From NCBI RefSeq assembly GCF_017309185.1, contig NZ_JAEKJZ010000006.1:372001-436000 (forward strand): a stretch of DNA of 64,000 nucleotides, written 5' to 3'. The notes beneath the pieces were generated by a model. The model did not search any database. It saw nothing but the letters and a program-made list of their open reading frames with translations, and was not told the origin of the DNA. Of the stretch, positions 27,927 through 36,957 are shown in pieces. The translations under genes and the position numbers were made by a program. This stretch comes from Roseibium aggregatum. GTDB taxonomy: Bacteria; Pseudomonadota; Alphaproteobacteria; Rhizobiales; Stappiaceae. Numbering within the stretch: position 1 is the stretch's first letter; each line of letters opens with the position of its first letter.

Positions 27927-29102
27927 TCACCCGCTGCCGCAAATCGCTTCGATGACTTCGTAAAGCGCTGCCGGGGAGAGCGGTTTGGCCAGGACATCCT
28001 GGAATCCCGACCGGCGCAGGCGGTCCGGTTCTACGGAGTCCAGCGCCGCCGTTACGGCGACAAGCGCCAGGTCCGCGCCGTTGCCGAGGTTTCTCAGGGC
28101 GGCGGCGGTCTCTATCCCGCTCATTTCAGGCATGTGCAGATCCAGGAGTACGGCATCGAAGCGCTTTTCGGCAACCAGCGCAATGGCCTCCTGACCGGAT
28201 CTGGCGGTCTCCGACGAGACCCCGAAGGATTCAAGAAGGGCAGACAAAAGCCTGCAATTGGTCTCGTTGTCGTCGACGATCAGGACATGCGCCTGAATCT
28301 GGCCCGGCGCGACGACCCGAGCCGGGCCAGCCGGTGCGTCCGGCCCGCTTCGCGACGCCTCACCCTCACGCCCCGCGGGAATCCGGACCTCGAACCGGCT
28401 GCCGCCACCCTCCGGCCGGGACAGCAGCAGTCGGCCGCCCATCTCCCGGACCAGCTGTGCGGTGCCCCAGAGGCCGAGGCCGGTGCCGGGTCCGGTCTCC
28501 CGCCCGTGGCGGCCGCGCACGAAGGGCCTGAACAGTTCCGCCCGTTCCTCCGGGTCGATCCCGGGTCCGGTATCCGAAACGCTGATGCCAATCCAGGGGC
28601 CGCCAGCCGTTTCGGACGCTTCAAATCCGTCTTCCGAGATCGCTTCCACGCGGACCTCGATGCCGCCCGAGCCGGTATATTTCACGGCATTGTCCAGGAG
28701 CGTCGTGACCACGCGCCGCAGCGCCGTTCCGTGGCGGGTTTCGAAGGCGCCGGTATCCGCGCCGGCCGTGAGCCCGTAGGAAAGTCCCTTGGCTTCGGCG
28801 GCGATCCGGAAGAGGTCCGCGGTTTCCGACACGATGTCGGAGATCCGGCCCGGCGGGGGGCGTGTCTCCAGACCGGGCTTCGCCGCGCTGACGAGTTCTC
28901 CGGTCATCTCGTTCAATGCGTCGATGGAGCGGATCAGGATCGCAAGCTGATCGGACTGGTTTTCGTCGAGATGTCCCTGTGCGATGAGTTCCGCCGTCAG
29001 GCGCATGGCCGAAAGGGGGGTTCTGAGGTCGTGGGCGAGAAGGGCAAGCCTGACGGAGTCGCTTTCCCTGTCCCTGTCGCCGTCATTCCCGCGATCTGTC
29101 AT
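27927..29102 (-). CDS. Soluble hybrid histidine kinase with C-terminal receiver
   Basis: 391 residues from ATG 29102; the frame stays open to 29246 without domain signal. H-box LLAHDLRTPLSAM (His24), N-box LLDNAVKY (Asn138), G-boxes DTGPGIDPEE and GTGLGLWG, then a receiver from ~270 with VDDNETN and phospho-Asp321 in LLDLHMPEMSG. There is no membrane segment or sensor domain, so it is cytosolic and takes its input by partner. No cognate output regulator is adjacent. Divergent from the AEC carrier. Confidence 0.87.
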   Translation of the reverse strand: MTDRGNDGDRDRESDSVRLALLAHDLRTPLSAMRLTAELIAQGHLDENQSDQLAILIRSIDALNEMTGELVSAAKPGLETRPPPGRISDIVSETADLFRIAAEAKGLSYGLTAGADTGAFETRHGTALRRVVTTLLDNAVKYTGSGGIEVRVEAISEDGFEASETAGGPWIGISVSDTGPGIDPEERAELFRPFVRGRHGRETGPGTGLGLWGTAQLVREMGGRLLLSRPEGGGSRFEVRIPAGREGEASRSGPDAPAGPARVVAPGQIQAHVLIVDDNETNCRLLSALLESFGVSSETARSGQEAIALVAEKRFDAVLLDLHMPEMSGIETAAALRNLGNGADLALVAVTAALDSVEPDRLRRSGFQDVLAKPLSPAALYEVIEAICGSG

Positions 29103-29244
29103 CAAGCCAGGATCCGCCCTTCTCCGCGATGCACCGTCAACAGGGCTTGCGTTTCGCAGCGCGAAAAGCCAGTTTGACAACACTGTGATTACCCCGATGG
29201 CAAACCGCTGTCCATCCAATCCCTTAGAAGTTGCGCCTCTCCTC

Positions 29245-30213
29245 ATGCTTGCTCAAGCGCTCTCGATCGTTGCCCCCGTCTTTGTTCTCATAGGCATCGG
29301 CTACACCCTGGCGAAGTTTCAGGTCTTCAGCCAGGCAGTCAGCGATGCGCTCGGACAATTCGTCTTTGTCGTTGCGATCCCCGTGCTGGTGTTCCGCACC
29401 CTGATCAACGCGGACCTGTCCGGGGGGCTGCCGCTGGCGCTTTGGGCGAGCTATTTTCTGGGTGTCGCCGCCGCCTGGGGGCTTGGAACGGCGATCGTGC
29501 GCAAGGCATTCGGGCGCGACGCACGCGCGGGCGCCATCGGCGGGATTTCGGCCGCCTTCGCCAACACGGTGCTGGTCGGCCTGCCGCTGGTCGCCTCCGT
29601 TTATGGCGACGACGGGCTCGTTCCGCTGCTTCTGATCGTCTCCATCCATCTGGCGGTGATGACTGTCGCCATGGCCGTGGTGATGGAGCGGGCGGCGGCC
29701 AGCGACAGCGGCCAGCCGTCGCCGCCGCTCGGCCGGCTGCTGGCCAACGCGGGCCGGAGCCTGTTGAAAAATCCGATCATCGTCGCGATCGTTCTCGCCT
29801 TTCTGTGGCGGCTGACCGGCCTCGACGTGCCGGCGATCGGCCAGGATGTCCTGAACCGCATCGGTGCAACCGCCCTGCCGCTCGCCCTTCTGTCGCTCGG
29901 CATGAGCCTTGTCCAATACGGCATGCGCGGCAACGTTTTGCCGGGACTTATCCTGAGCGTGATCAAGGTGGTGCTGATGCCGGCCGTGGTCTTCGCCGTC
30001 AGTGCTTTCGTCTTTCAGCTGTCGCCGCTCTGGACCACCGTCGCGACGCTCACGGCGGGATGTCCGACCGGCGTCAACGCCTATATTTTCGCCAACCGCT
30101 ACGGCACGGGCCACGCCATGTCCGCCAACGCGATCACCATGACCACCTTGAGCGCCGTCCTGACGACCAGCCTGTGGATCTGGTTCCTTGATACCTGGTA
30201 TGCGCTGGGTTAG
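29245..30213 (+). CDS. AEC (auxin efflux carrier) family transporter
   Basis: 322 residues from ATG 29245, about ten hydrophobic helices. N-terminal APVFVLIGIGYTLAKFQVFS and the C-terminal TLTAGCPTGVNAYIFANRYG are AEC/MdcF-type signatures. Such carriers move small organic anions such as malonate or malate. The gene is divergent from the histidine kinase with ~140 bp between starts, so co-regulation is possible. Confidence 0.88.
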   Translation: MLAQALSIVAPVFVLIGIGYTLAKFQVFSQAVSDALGQFVFVVAIPVLVFRTLINADLSGGLPLALWASYFLGVAAAWGLGTAIVRKAFGRDARAGAIGGISAAFANTVLVGLPLVASVYGDDGLVPLLLIVSIHLAVMTVAMAVVMERAAASDSGQPSPPLGRLLANAGRSLLKNPIIVAIVLAFLWRLTGLDVPAIGQDVLNRIGATALPLALLSLGMSLVQYGMRGNVLPGLILSVIKVVLMPAVVFAVSAFVFQLSPLWTTVATLTAGCPTGVNAYIFANRYGTGHAMSANAITMTTLSAVLTTSLWIWFLDTWYALG

Positions 30214-30274
30214 AGCCTTTTCCGGTGTCATCCCAGCCCAAAACCGGGACGACAAAGGCGGTCTGCCTGATGCC

Positions 30275-31159
30275 TCACAACCCAATGCGGGTACGCAGTT
30301 CCCTGTGGGTCATGCCGGCCTCGCGCAGGCTCTTGAGGCTCGTGTCGTCGCTTGACTTGGACAGCTTCCGGCCATCTTCATCCAGAATCAGCCGGTGATG
30401 GCGGTAACGCGGCGCGGGCAGGTCCAAAAGTGTTTGAAGCACCCGGTGCACGCTGGTGGCGTGATAAAGGTCCTTGCCGCGCAGAACATCGGTGATCCCC
30501 TGATGTGCGTCGTCGACGACAACGGAAAGATGATAGCTGGTCGGTACGTCCTTGCGCGCCAGCACCACATCGCCCCAGGCTTCCGCGGCCACCGGAATTT
30601 CCTCCGGCGGAGCGAACAGCGCCGGACCCTCGGCCCCTGTCTCTTCCCAGAAAAGTGGCTGCCCGATGCGCTCAAGCGCCTTTGTCATGTCGAGCCGCAG
30701 GGCAAAGGGCGCCTCGCTGTCCGCGCGGGCCTTGCGTTCTTCCTCGCCCAGGACCGCACCGTCCCCGGGATAGACCGGTGCGCCGTCCGGATCCCGCGGC
30801 CAGGCCTTTCCCTCCGCCTCATAGGTGGCCACGAAACGCTTGATCTCCGCACGGGTCAGATAGCCCGGGTAGACGAGCCCCATGTCCTGCAGCCTTTCCA
30901 GCGCCGCCCGGTATCGGGGAAAGGCCTGCGACTGGCGCAGGATCGGCTCCTCCAGCGGTACGCCGAGCCAGTCGAGATCCTCAAACATCTCCCGTTCCAG
31001 CTCCGCCGTGCAGCGGGCCCGGTCGATGTCCTCGACCCGGAGCAGAAACCGCCCGCTGAGCGCGACCGACGCCCGGACGTTCAAAAGCGCGGACAGGGCA
31101 TGGCCGAGATGCAGGTGGCCGTTGGGCGAGGGAGCGAAACGGAAGACGGGCTCGGTCAT
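30275..31159 (-). CDS. gluQ: Glutamyl-Q tRNA(Asp) synthetase
   Basis: 294 residues. N-terminal RFAPSPNGHLHLGHALSAL holds the HIGH motif, and DGRKLSKSSDD near the C terminus is the KMSKS motif. It stops there, lacking the anticodon-binding domain of GluRS, which identifies GluQRS. It attaches glutamate to queuosine in tRNA(Asp). queF at 60870-61337 supplies the queuosine pathway elsewhere in the window. Confidence 0.94.
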   Translation of the reverse strand: MTEPVFRFAPSPNGHLHLGHALSALLNVRASVALSGRFLLRVEDIDRARCTAELEREMFEDLDWLGVPLEEPILRQSQAFPRYRAALERLQDMGLVYPGYLTRAEIKRFVATYEAEGKAWPRDPDGAPVYPGDGAVLGEEERKARADSEAPFALRLDMTKALERIGQPLFWEETGAEGPALFAPPEEIPVAAEAWGDVVLARKDVPTSYHLSVVVDDAHQGITDVLRGKDLYHATSVHRVLQTLLDLPAPRYRHHRLILDEDGRKLSKSSDDTSLKSLREAGMTHRELRTRIGL

Positions 31160-31248
31160 GAGAAAAGCTGTAACCGGGTTGACGGGCGAACAAAACCTTA
31201 CCTATCACCGGAGACTGTCCGTGCAACACCGCATTTGACCCTGTTGCC

Positions 31249-31890
31249 ATGAAACCGATCGAAACCGACGAAGACATTCGCGCCGGCCTTGCGGCTCTGA
31301 TTGCGATCGACCCGCGCCTGGCGCCAATTGCCTCGGCGGCCGGTCCCGTTCCGCTGCGCCGCCGGAAAGCGGATTTCGAGGGGCTTGCCCAGATTGTCAC
31401 CGGCCAGCAGGTTTCGGTGGCAAGTGCCTCCGCGATTTTTTCGAGGCTTCTGGCCCTCGTCACTCCGCTGACGGCCGAGAAACTCGCGGAGTTTGCGGAT
31501 GAGGATCTGGCGGGAGCCGGGCTGTCGCGGCCCAAGATACGGACCCTTCGCGCCATCTCCTCCGCCTGCCGGGACGACCTCGATCTGGCCCGCCTCGCCG
31601 AAGTCCCGCCAGCCGAGGCGCATGCGGTCCTGTGCGAAATCAAGGGGGTCGGCCGCTGGACGGCGGATATCTTCCTGCTGTTCTGCGCCGGCCACCCGGA
31701 CATCTTCCCGAGCGGCGACCTGGCGCTCAGGATCGCGGCGCAGGGCGCGCTCGGCCTGAACGAACGGCCGGACCCCAGGACGCTCGACGGCCTCGCCGCT
31801 GCCTGGTCCCCGCACCGCGCCGTCGCGGCAAGACTGCTTTGGGCCTGGTACAGGGTTCAAAAAGACGGAAGGGAGACGATGCCGGTGTGA
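31249..31890 (+). CDS. DNA-3-methyladenine glycosylase II (AlkA-type HhH-GPD)
   Basis: 213 residues. Helix-hairpin-helix LCEIKGVGRWTADIFLL followed by FPSGDLALRIA with the catalytic Asp, the HhH-GPD signature. It lacks the N-terminal AlkA domain, so it is of the short DNA glycosylase type. Excises alkylated bases. Divergent from gluQ. Confidence 0.9.
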   Translation: MKPIETDEDIRAGLAALIAIDPRLAPIASAAGPVPLRRRKADFEGLAQIVTGQQVSVASASAIFSRLLALVTPLTAEKLAEFADEDLAGAGLSRPKIRTLRAISSACRDDLDLARLAEVPPAEAHAVLCEIKGVGRWTADIFLLFCAGHPDIFPSGDLALRIAAQGALGLNERPDPRTLDGLAAAWSPHRAVAARLLWAWYRVQKDGRETMPV

Positions 31891-31965
31891 GGGGCGTCCG
31901 GGAAACCGGCTGTCAGATTCCGGGCCGGCTCTTTCCGGGATTGAACGCAGCGCTTCGGTGTCTTG

Positions 31966-32739
31966 TCACTCCGGCAACATTGCCTCCACCGCCCGCAGCA
32001 GCAGGGCAATGTCCTCCGGCCGGGAGAGGCGGTGGTCTCCGTCGGGCACAAGCGTGAAGGTGACGTCGTCGCGGGGCAGGGCTTCCGCCAGCCGTTGTGC
32101 ATGGCTGGCCGGAACGTCCGGATCCTTCGCGCCCTGAAGGATCGTCACCGGCACGCCGAGATGAAGCGGCCGGTCAAGGAGGAGATGCCCACGGCCGTCC
32201 TCAATGAGATTTCGGGTGATGACGTAAGGAGCGTCGCCATAGGCCGAAGGCTGTGCCCAGCGGCCCTCCGTCAGGATCTCGTTGCGGATCTCGTCGGAAA
32301 AGCGCTGCTTCCACATCAGCTCCTCGGTGAAATCGACCGCAGGAGCGATCAGGACGAGCCCTGCGATCCGGTCTGTCGTCTTGCGCGACAGCGCGAGCAA
32401 CAGCGCGATCCAGCCCCCCATGGACGAGCCGACCACGACGGTTTCGCCCGGGCAGAACCGGTCGAAGACAGCCTGCGCCTCCTCCAGCCAGTCGGACACA
32501 CAGGCCGCTTCGAAGTCACCGCCAGAAATGCCGTGACCGGAATAGTCGAAACGGACGACAGCCTGGCCTCGCTCCGTGCCGAACCGCGCCAGTTCTTCGG
32601 CCTTGGTGCCGCTCATGTCGGATTTGAAGCCGGAAAGCCAGAGCAGGCCCGGCTCCCGCCCCGACGTTGTCCGCACCGCGATCCGGCGCTCCCTGTCGGA
32701 TTTTCCGACCGTGATGAATTGCGGTTCGGTCTCACTCAT
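31966..32739 (-). CDS. Alpha/beta hydrolase
   Basis: 257 residues from ATG 32739; an upstream GTG at 32793 is less likely. Nucleophile elbow VVGSSMGGW (GxSxG), acid in LQGAKDPDVP, and His in PDGDHRLSRPEDI complete a serine-hydrolase triad. DYSGHGISGGDFEAA precedes the nucleophile. Cytosolic esterase or thioesterase; substrate unknown. Confidence 0.88.
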   Translation of the reverse strand: MSETEPQFITVGKSDRERRIAVRTTSGREPGLLWLSGFKSDMSGTKAEELARFGTERGQAVVRFDYSGHGISGGDFEAACVSDWLEEAQAVFDRFCPGETVVVGSSMGGWIALLLALSRKTTDRIAGLVLIAPAVDFTEELMWKQRFSDEIRNEILTEGRWAQPSAYGDAPYVITRNLIEDGRGHLLLDRPLHLGVPVTILQGAKDPDVPASHAQRLAEALPRDDVTFTLVPDGDHRLSRPEDIALLLRAVEAMLPE

Positions 32740-32786
32740 ATTAAGCCTTCTTAAGCCCTTGTTCCGGCTCCTGTCGAAGCATTCCC

Positions 32787-34007
32787 TTGGCACAGCCGCC
32801 CCAGATTGAAAAGATCCTCCGGAGACCCCACTTGGTTCAACTGCCGCCCGCGACCACCATTTTGCAAGTCATTCCGGATCTCAAATCCGGCGGGGCGGAA
32901 CGGACAACGGTCGACATGGCCCGCGCCATTGTCGCGGCGGGGGGAACCGCTCTCGTCGTCAGTCAGGGCGGTCCGATGGTGACGGAGCTCGAGGCAGTCG
33001 GCGCCGAGCACATCGTGCTGCCGATCAAGTCCAAGATGCCCTGGACGCTCTGGCAAAACGCCGCCCGGCTCACCCAGCTCATCGAGGAGCGGGGGATCAG
33101 TCTCATTCACGCGCGAAGCCGCGCGCCGGCCTGGTCGTCACTCCGAGCTGCCCGGCGCACCAAAACGCCCTTCGTTACCACCTATCACGGCACCTACAAC
33201 CAGTCGAACGGGCTGAAAGCCTTCTACAATTCGGTCATGGCGCGGGGGGACGCGGTGATCGCCAATTCCCATTTCATCGCCCGCCTGATCAGGGACCGGC
33301 ATCCGTTCGCGCAAGATCGGATCACGGTTGTCCAGCGCGGCTCCGACCTGGTCGGCCTCGCGCCGGAAAACCTCAGTTCCCTGCGCAGGCAGGCGCTCAA
33401 GGACGCCTGGGGCATTCCCGCGGGCCGTCCGATCATCCTGAACATGGCCCGCCTGACGGCCTGGAAAGGCCAGGCGGTGGTGATCGATGCCATGGCCGAT
33501 CTGAAGGAAAGCGGCCACCTGGAGCCGATCGCCATTCTGGCGGGCGACGCCCAGGGCCGCGACGGCTATCTGGCGGATTTGAAGAAACGCATCGCCGACC
33601 GCGGCCTCAACGACCAGGTCCGGCTCGTCGGCCACTGCGCCGACGTGCCGGCGGCCATGGCGCTCGCCGATCTTGCCGTCGTGGCCTCCACCGAGCCTGA
33701 GGCCTTCGGCCGCGCCGCCGTGGAGGCCCAGGCGGCCTCGGTGCCGGTCATCGTTTCCGATCTCGGCGCTGTTCCGGAAACCGTCCTCGCCCCGCCGGAG
33801 GTCGAGGAAAACGAACGCACCGGGTGGCGGGTTCCCGCCGGCGACCCGGACGCGCTCGCCAACGCCATCCTGTCGGCGCTCTCTCTGGAAGCTTCCTTGA
33901 AAAAGGCCATAACCGACCGCGCGCTCGCCCACGTCCGCGCCAACTTCTCGGTCGAAACCATGTGCGACAGGACGCTGGAAGTTTATCGGTCCTTGTTGAG
34001 GGGATGA
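32787..34007 (+). CDS. GT4-family glycosyltransferase
   Basis: 406 residues from TTG 32787. GT-B fold: N-terminal LQVIPDLKSGGAERTTVD with the glycine-rich turn; C-terminal NMARLTAWKGQAVVIDAMADL and the EX7E motif in STEPEAFGRAAVEAQA. Retaining transferase that probably uses a nucleotide sugar for LPS or exopolysaccharide. No polysaccharide cluster surrounds it. Confidence 0.9.
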   Translation: MAQPPQIEKILRRPHLVQLPPATTILQVIPDLKSGGAERTTVDMARAIVAAGGTALVVSQGGPMVTELEAVGAEHIVLPIKSKMPWTLWQNAARLTQLIEERGISLIHARSRAPAWSSLRAARRTKTPFVTTYHGTYNQSNGLKAFYNSVMARGDAVIANSHFIARLIRDRHPFAQDRITVVQRGSDLVGLAPENLSSLRRQALKDAWGIPAGRPIILNMARLTAWKGQAVVIDAMADLKESGHLEPIAILAGDAQGRDGYLADLKKRIADRGLNDQVRLVGHCADVPAAMALADLAVVASTEPEAFGRAAVEAQAASVPVIVSDLGAVPETVLAPPEVEENERTGWRVPAGDPDALANAILSALSLEASLKKAITDRALAHVRANFSVETMCDRTLEVYRSLLRG

Positions 34008-34050
34008 GCGGTCAATCGACTATCTCTCAGCATCCCATACGTTGGCACTT

Positions 34051-34206
34051 GCGCCCGTCTCCCCCCTTGAGGGGGAGATGTCCGTGAAACGGACAGAGGG
34101 GGGCTTGGTGGTGCGGCAACATGAAAAGCTGAATGATTTCGTGAGGCTGATCCCCCCCTCTGTCAGCTAAAGCTGACATCTCCCCCTCAAGGGGGGAGAT
34201 GGGTGC
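34051..34206. repeat. 156-bp nested palindromic element (cruciform-forming)
   Basis: The two ends are ~52-bp inverted copies of each other. Each arm holds a CTCCCCC-TTGA-GGGGGAG hairpin, a second small palindrome (GTCCG...CGGAC on the left, GTCAGC...GCTGAC on the right) and an ACAGAGGGGGG block. A ~45-bp unpaired centre separates them. Similar C-rich palindromic elements are frequent between genes in Rhizobiales. No coding capacity. Confidence 0.8.
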
Positions 34207-34348
34207 AAGCGGCAACGCTCAGGGAACGTCAGAAATAGTCTCTTGACCGGACAGCAGCAGGTCAAGCCACGGGATGACCGATGCTCAACTGGTTTCCTGC
34301 GATCCTGACAGACACCGGATCTCTTCCACACCGCTTACCGCAAACAGC

Positions 34349-34885
34349 TCACGCCGCCAGCGGATAGGCCTCTTCCACCAGGTAAGGGCCGCCGCCAACG
34401 CTGGATTTCGAGGAAAACAGCACGAAGCGTCCGGCGATGAAGGGCGGAGCCTGAAAGTTGCCGCGTTCGCTCAACCACCTTGCGACATCCTCGTTGGTGG
34501 AAGTCTTGCAGCGTGCGATCGTCACGTGGGGAATGTATTTCCTTCGTTCGGCGGGCAGGCGCAGGCGCTGCAGGATGCGCTCCTGTTCCGCCTGCAGCTC
34601 GGCGAGCTGGGCACTCGGCTCAACCCGGGCCCAGACCGCGTGCGGCTTGCCGTTGCCGAAGGATCCCAGGCCGGTCAGGCGGATCTCGATCGGCTCGCGG
34701 CGAATCCGGTCGAGCGCGTCCACCACCTCGTCGGCGGTACGGTCGTCGATGTCGCCGATGAAGCGCAAGGTCAGATGGTAGTTTTCCGGATCGATCCAGC
34801 GGGCGCCCCGAAGGCCTCCCCGGAGCATCGATAACATGAGGCCCGTCTGGGACGGTATCTCAAGGCCTGTAAAGAGGCGCGGCAT
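34349..34885 (-). CDS. thpR: ThpR, RNA 2',3'-cyclic phosphodiesterase (2'-5' RNA ligase family)
   Basis: 178 residues from ATG 34885; the frame is open to 34951. Both HxT/Sx motifs are present: NYHLTLRFIG and YIPHVTIARCK. This is the 2H phosphoesterase fold of ThpR/LigT. Cytosolic; physiological RNA substrate unclear for the family. Confidence 0.92.
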   Translation of the reverse strand: MPRLFTGLEIPSQTGLMLSMLRGGLRGARWIDPENYHLTLRFIGDIDDRTADEVVDALDRIRREPIEIRLTGLGSFGNGKPHAVWARVEPSAQLAELQAEQERILQRLRLPAERRKYIPHVTIARCKTSTNEDVARWLSERGNFQAPPFIAGRFVLFSSKSSVGGGPYLVEEAYPLAA

Positions 34886-34999
34886 GGGTGTTCCCTCCGC
34901 TGTCGCTGATAAAACCCATGAGGAATCAACTTCATGAAAATCGCAAGACAAAATGTTAAGTTTTTGACGGAGCTTTAAAATTCATTCGCAGCCAAGCGA

Positions 35000-35032
35000 A
35001 ACGCCGCACCCTTGAAGTAACGGCGCGGCGTT
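35000..35032 (-). terminator. Terminator-like hairpin after the aldo-keto reductase
   Basis: AACGCCGC (35000-35007) pairs with GCGGCGTT (35025-35032). On the minus strand the stem ends GCGGCGTTT, 49 bp downstream of the reductase stop. The loop is 17 nt, larger than usual. Confidence 0.45.
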
Positions 35033-35080
35033 GATGCCGAAAATTGATTCTCTTGTTCGGGGCAGCGCCGGAGGGCTGCC

Positions 35081-36133
35081 CTACGGTGCCGGGTTGCCGA
35101 ACTCCTGATGCAGGGCGTCGATCCTTTCCAGGACATCGGCGCTCAGCTTGAGATCGGCGGCGGCGATATCGGTTTCGAGCTGGTCCAGTTTCGTCGCCCC
35201 GATGATCACCGACGTCATGAAGCTGCGAGACTTGGCGAAGGCGATCGCCATCTGGGACGGGTCCAGGCCGGCGCCCTGCGCCAGATCCACATACGCGTCG
35301 AATGCTTGAAGGGCGCGCGGGTGTTCATAGCGCTGCATCCGGTTAAACAGGGTTTTCCGGGCGCCGTGCGGCAGAGCGCCGTTGCGGTATTTGCCTGTCA
35401 GGTAACCCTGTGCCAGGGCCGAATAGGCCAGGAGGCCGACGTCCTCCCGCCGAGCCACCTCGGCAAGGCCGGTGTCGAAGGTGCGGTTGACGAGCGAATA
35501 GGCATTCTGAATGGAGGCGATCCGCGGCAGGCCGAGCCGCTCGGCCTCCTTGAGGAAGGTCATCGTGCCCCAGGCGCTTTCGTTGGATACGCCGACATGC
35601 CGGATCTTTCCGGCCTTCACCAGATCCGCCATGACTTCAAGGGTGGAGACGATACTGTTTTCGTCCTCCACCGGCTCCGCATCGGCCCAGCGCGTCGGGT
35701 TGGAACCGAACCCGGAGACGTTCCGGTCCGGCCAGTGGATCTGGTAAAGGTCGATGTAGTCGGTCTGAAGGTTCTTCAGGCTGCGGTCTACCGCGAATTC
35801 GATCTGCTGACGCGTCAGCTTGCCCGTTTCGCCGTTTTCCCGGAACCAGTCCATGTCGGTGCGCCCGACGACCTTGGTGGCCATGACAATCCGGTCGCGG
35901 TTGCCGCGTTTCTTGAACCAGGTTCCGATGATCCGCTCGGTCCGCCCTTGCGTGTCCCGGTTCGGCGGGATCGGGTAAAGTTCCGCGGCATCGAAGAAAT
36001 TGATGCCGCGTTCGACGGCGAGATCCATCTGGGCATGGCCTTCGGCTTCCGTGTTCTGCTCTCCGAAGGTCATTGTGCCAAGGCACAAAGCACTCACCTG
36101 CACATCCGTGCGGCCAAGACGGCGCTGTTCCAT
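35081..36133 (-). CDS. Aldo/keto reductase (Tas/YajO-type)
   Basis: 350 residues. N-terminal LGRTDVQVSALCLGTMTFG; catalytic tetrad visible as Asp/Tyr in FDAAELYP, Lys in VMATKVVGR and His in LYQIHWPD. NADPH contact region ALAQGYLTGKYRNG and a C-terminal IIGATKLDQLETDI block match the Tas subfamily. Reduces carbonyls; substrate not predictable. The flanking arylesterase is on the same strand, 71 bp upstream. Confidence 0.92.
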   Translation of the reverse strand: MEQRRLGRTDVQVSALCLGTMTFGEQNTEAEGHAQMDLAVERGINFFDAAELYPIPPNRDTQGRTERIIGTWFKKRGNRDRIVMATKVVGRTDMDWFRENGETGKLTRQQIEFAVDRSLKNLQTDYIDLYQIHWPDRNVSGFGSNPTRWADAEPVEDENSIVSTLEVMADLVKAGKIRHVGVSNESAWGTMTFLKEAERLGLPRIASIQNAYSLVNRTFDTGLAEVARREDVGLLAYSALAQGYLTGKYRNGALPHGARKTLFNRMQRYEHPRALQAFDAYVDLAQGAGLDPSQMAIAFAKSRSFMTSVIIGATKLDQLETDIAAADLKLSADVLERIDALHQEFGNPAP

Positions 36134-36204
36134 CTTGAATTCCTTTTGGTTCCGAAAAAGGGGTGCCCTGAAGGCCGAAGGGCCGTGCGGCCCGGCTTTC
36201 CCCC

Positions 36205-36879
36205 TTAAGAAGATTGGGCGTTTGCCAGAAGCTCTTCGACCTTCGGCAGAATTCTCTCAACGATAACGGCCACGCCTTGCGCGTTGGGATGCATGCCGTC
36301 GGACAAATTCAGGTCGGGGTCGAGCGCGACCCCTTCCAGAAAGAAGGGATAAAGCAGAGCCCCATGGGTCTTGGCAACCTCGGAATAGATCGGGTCGAAA
36401 ATTTCGGCGTATTCGGGACCGAGGTTGCGCGGCGCCAGCATCCCGGCGAGCAGGACCTCGATCCCGCGTTCGCGCAGCCGCCGGACAATTTCCTCGATGT
36501 TCTGTCGCGAGATCTCCGGCGAAATGCCACGCAGCGCATCGTTCGCGCCAAGCTCCACGATGACCGCGTCCGTGTCCTCTCCGACGGACCAGTCCAGCCT
36601 GGCAAGGCCGCCGGTGGTGGTGTCGCCGGAGACACCTGCGTTGACGACCTCGACCGAGTGGCCTTTTTCGCCAAGGGCTTTTTGCAGCTGTTCCGGGAAA
36701 CCCTCGTCGGGGCCAAGCCGGTACCCCGCGCTCAGGCTGTCGCCCAGAACGACCAGTTTCAAATCCGCGGTCTGTCCGGCGGCCGGGGCGATCAGAAGGA
36801 GGAGAAAACCGAGAAATGCAACTAATCTGTTCACACTTAAACTCTTTCGGTACTGGAAGACGCGTCGCAACAGGCCCAT
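36205..36879 (-). CDS. tesA: SGNH arylesterase / lysophospholipase TesA-like
   Basis: 224 residues from ATG 36879; a GTG at 36834 just before the signal peptide (VNRLVAFLGFLLLLIAPAAG) is an equal candidate. SGNH blocks: GDSLSAGY, VSGDT, GANDALRG and DGMHPNAQG. Exported esterase of the TesA/arylesterase type. Divergence from ybbA-ybbP reproduces the E. coli tesA-ybbA-ybbP neighbourhood. Confidence 0.92.
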   Translation of the reverse strand: MGLLRRVFQYRKSLSVNRLVAFLGFLLLLIAPAAGQTADLKLVVLGDSLSAGYRLGPDEGFPEQLQKALGEKGHSVEVVNAGVSGDTTTGGLARLDWSVGEDTDAVIVELGANDALRGISPEISRQNIEEIVRRLRERGIEVLLAGMLAPRNLGPEYAEIFDPIYSEVAKTHGALLYPFFLEGVALDPDLNLSDGMHPNAQGVAVIVERILPKVEELLANAQSS

Positions 36880-36957
36880 ATGGTCGCGGGACGTCCGTTT
36901 GTCGAGGGGGCAACGCCTCCGCACCATTAGGCCGAAGGTCCTCATAAAGGTCAAACC

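Noticed and set aside
34051..34206. CRISPR array or phage attachment site
   Set aside because: The repeats are two inverted arms, not regularly spaced direct repeats, and no cas or integrase gene is near.
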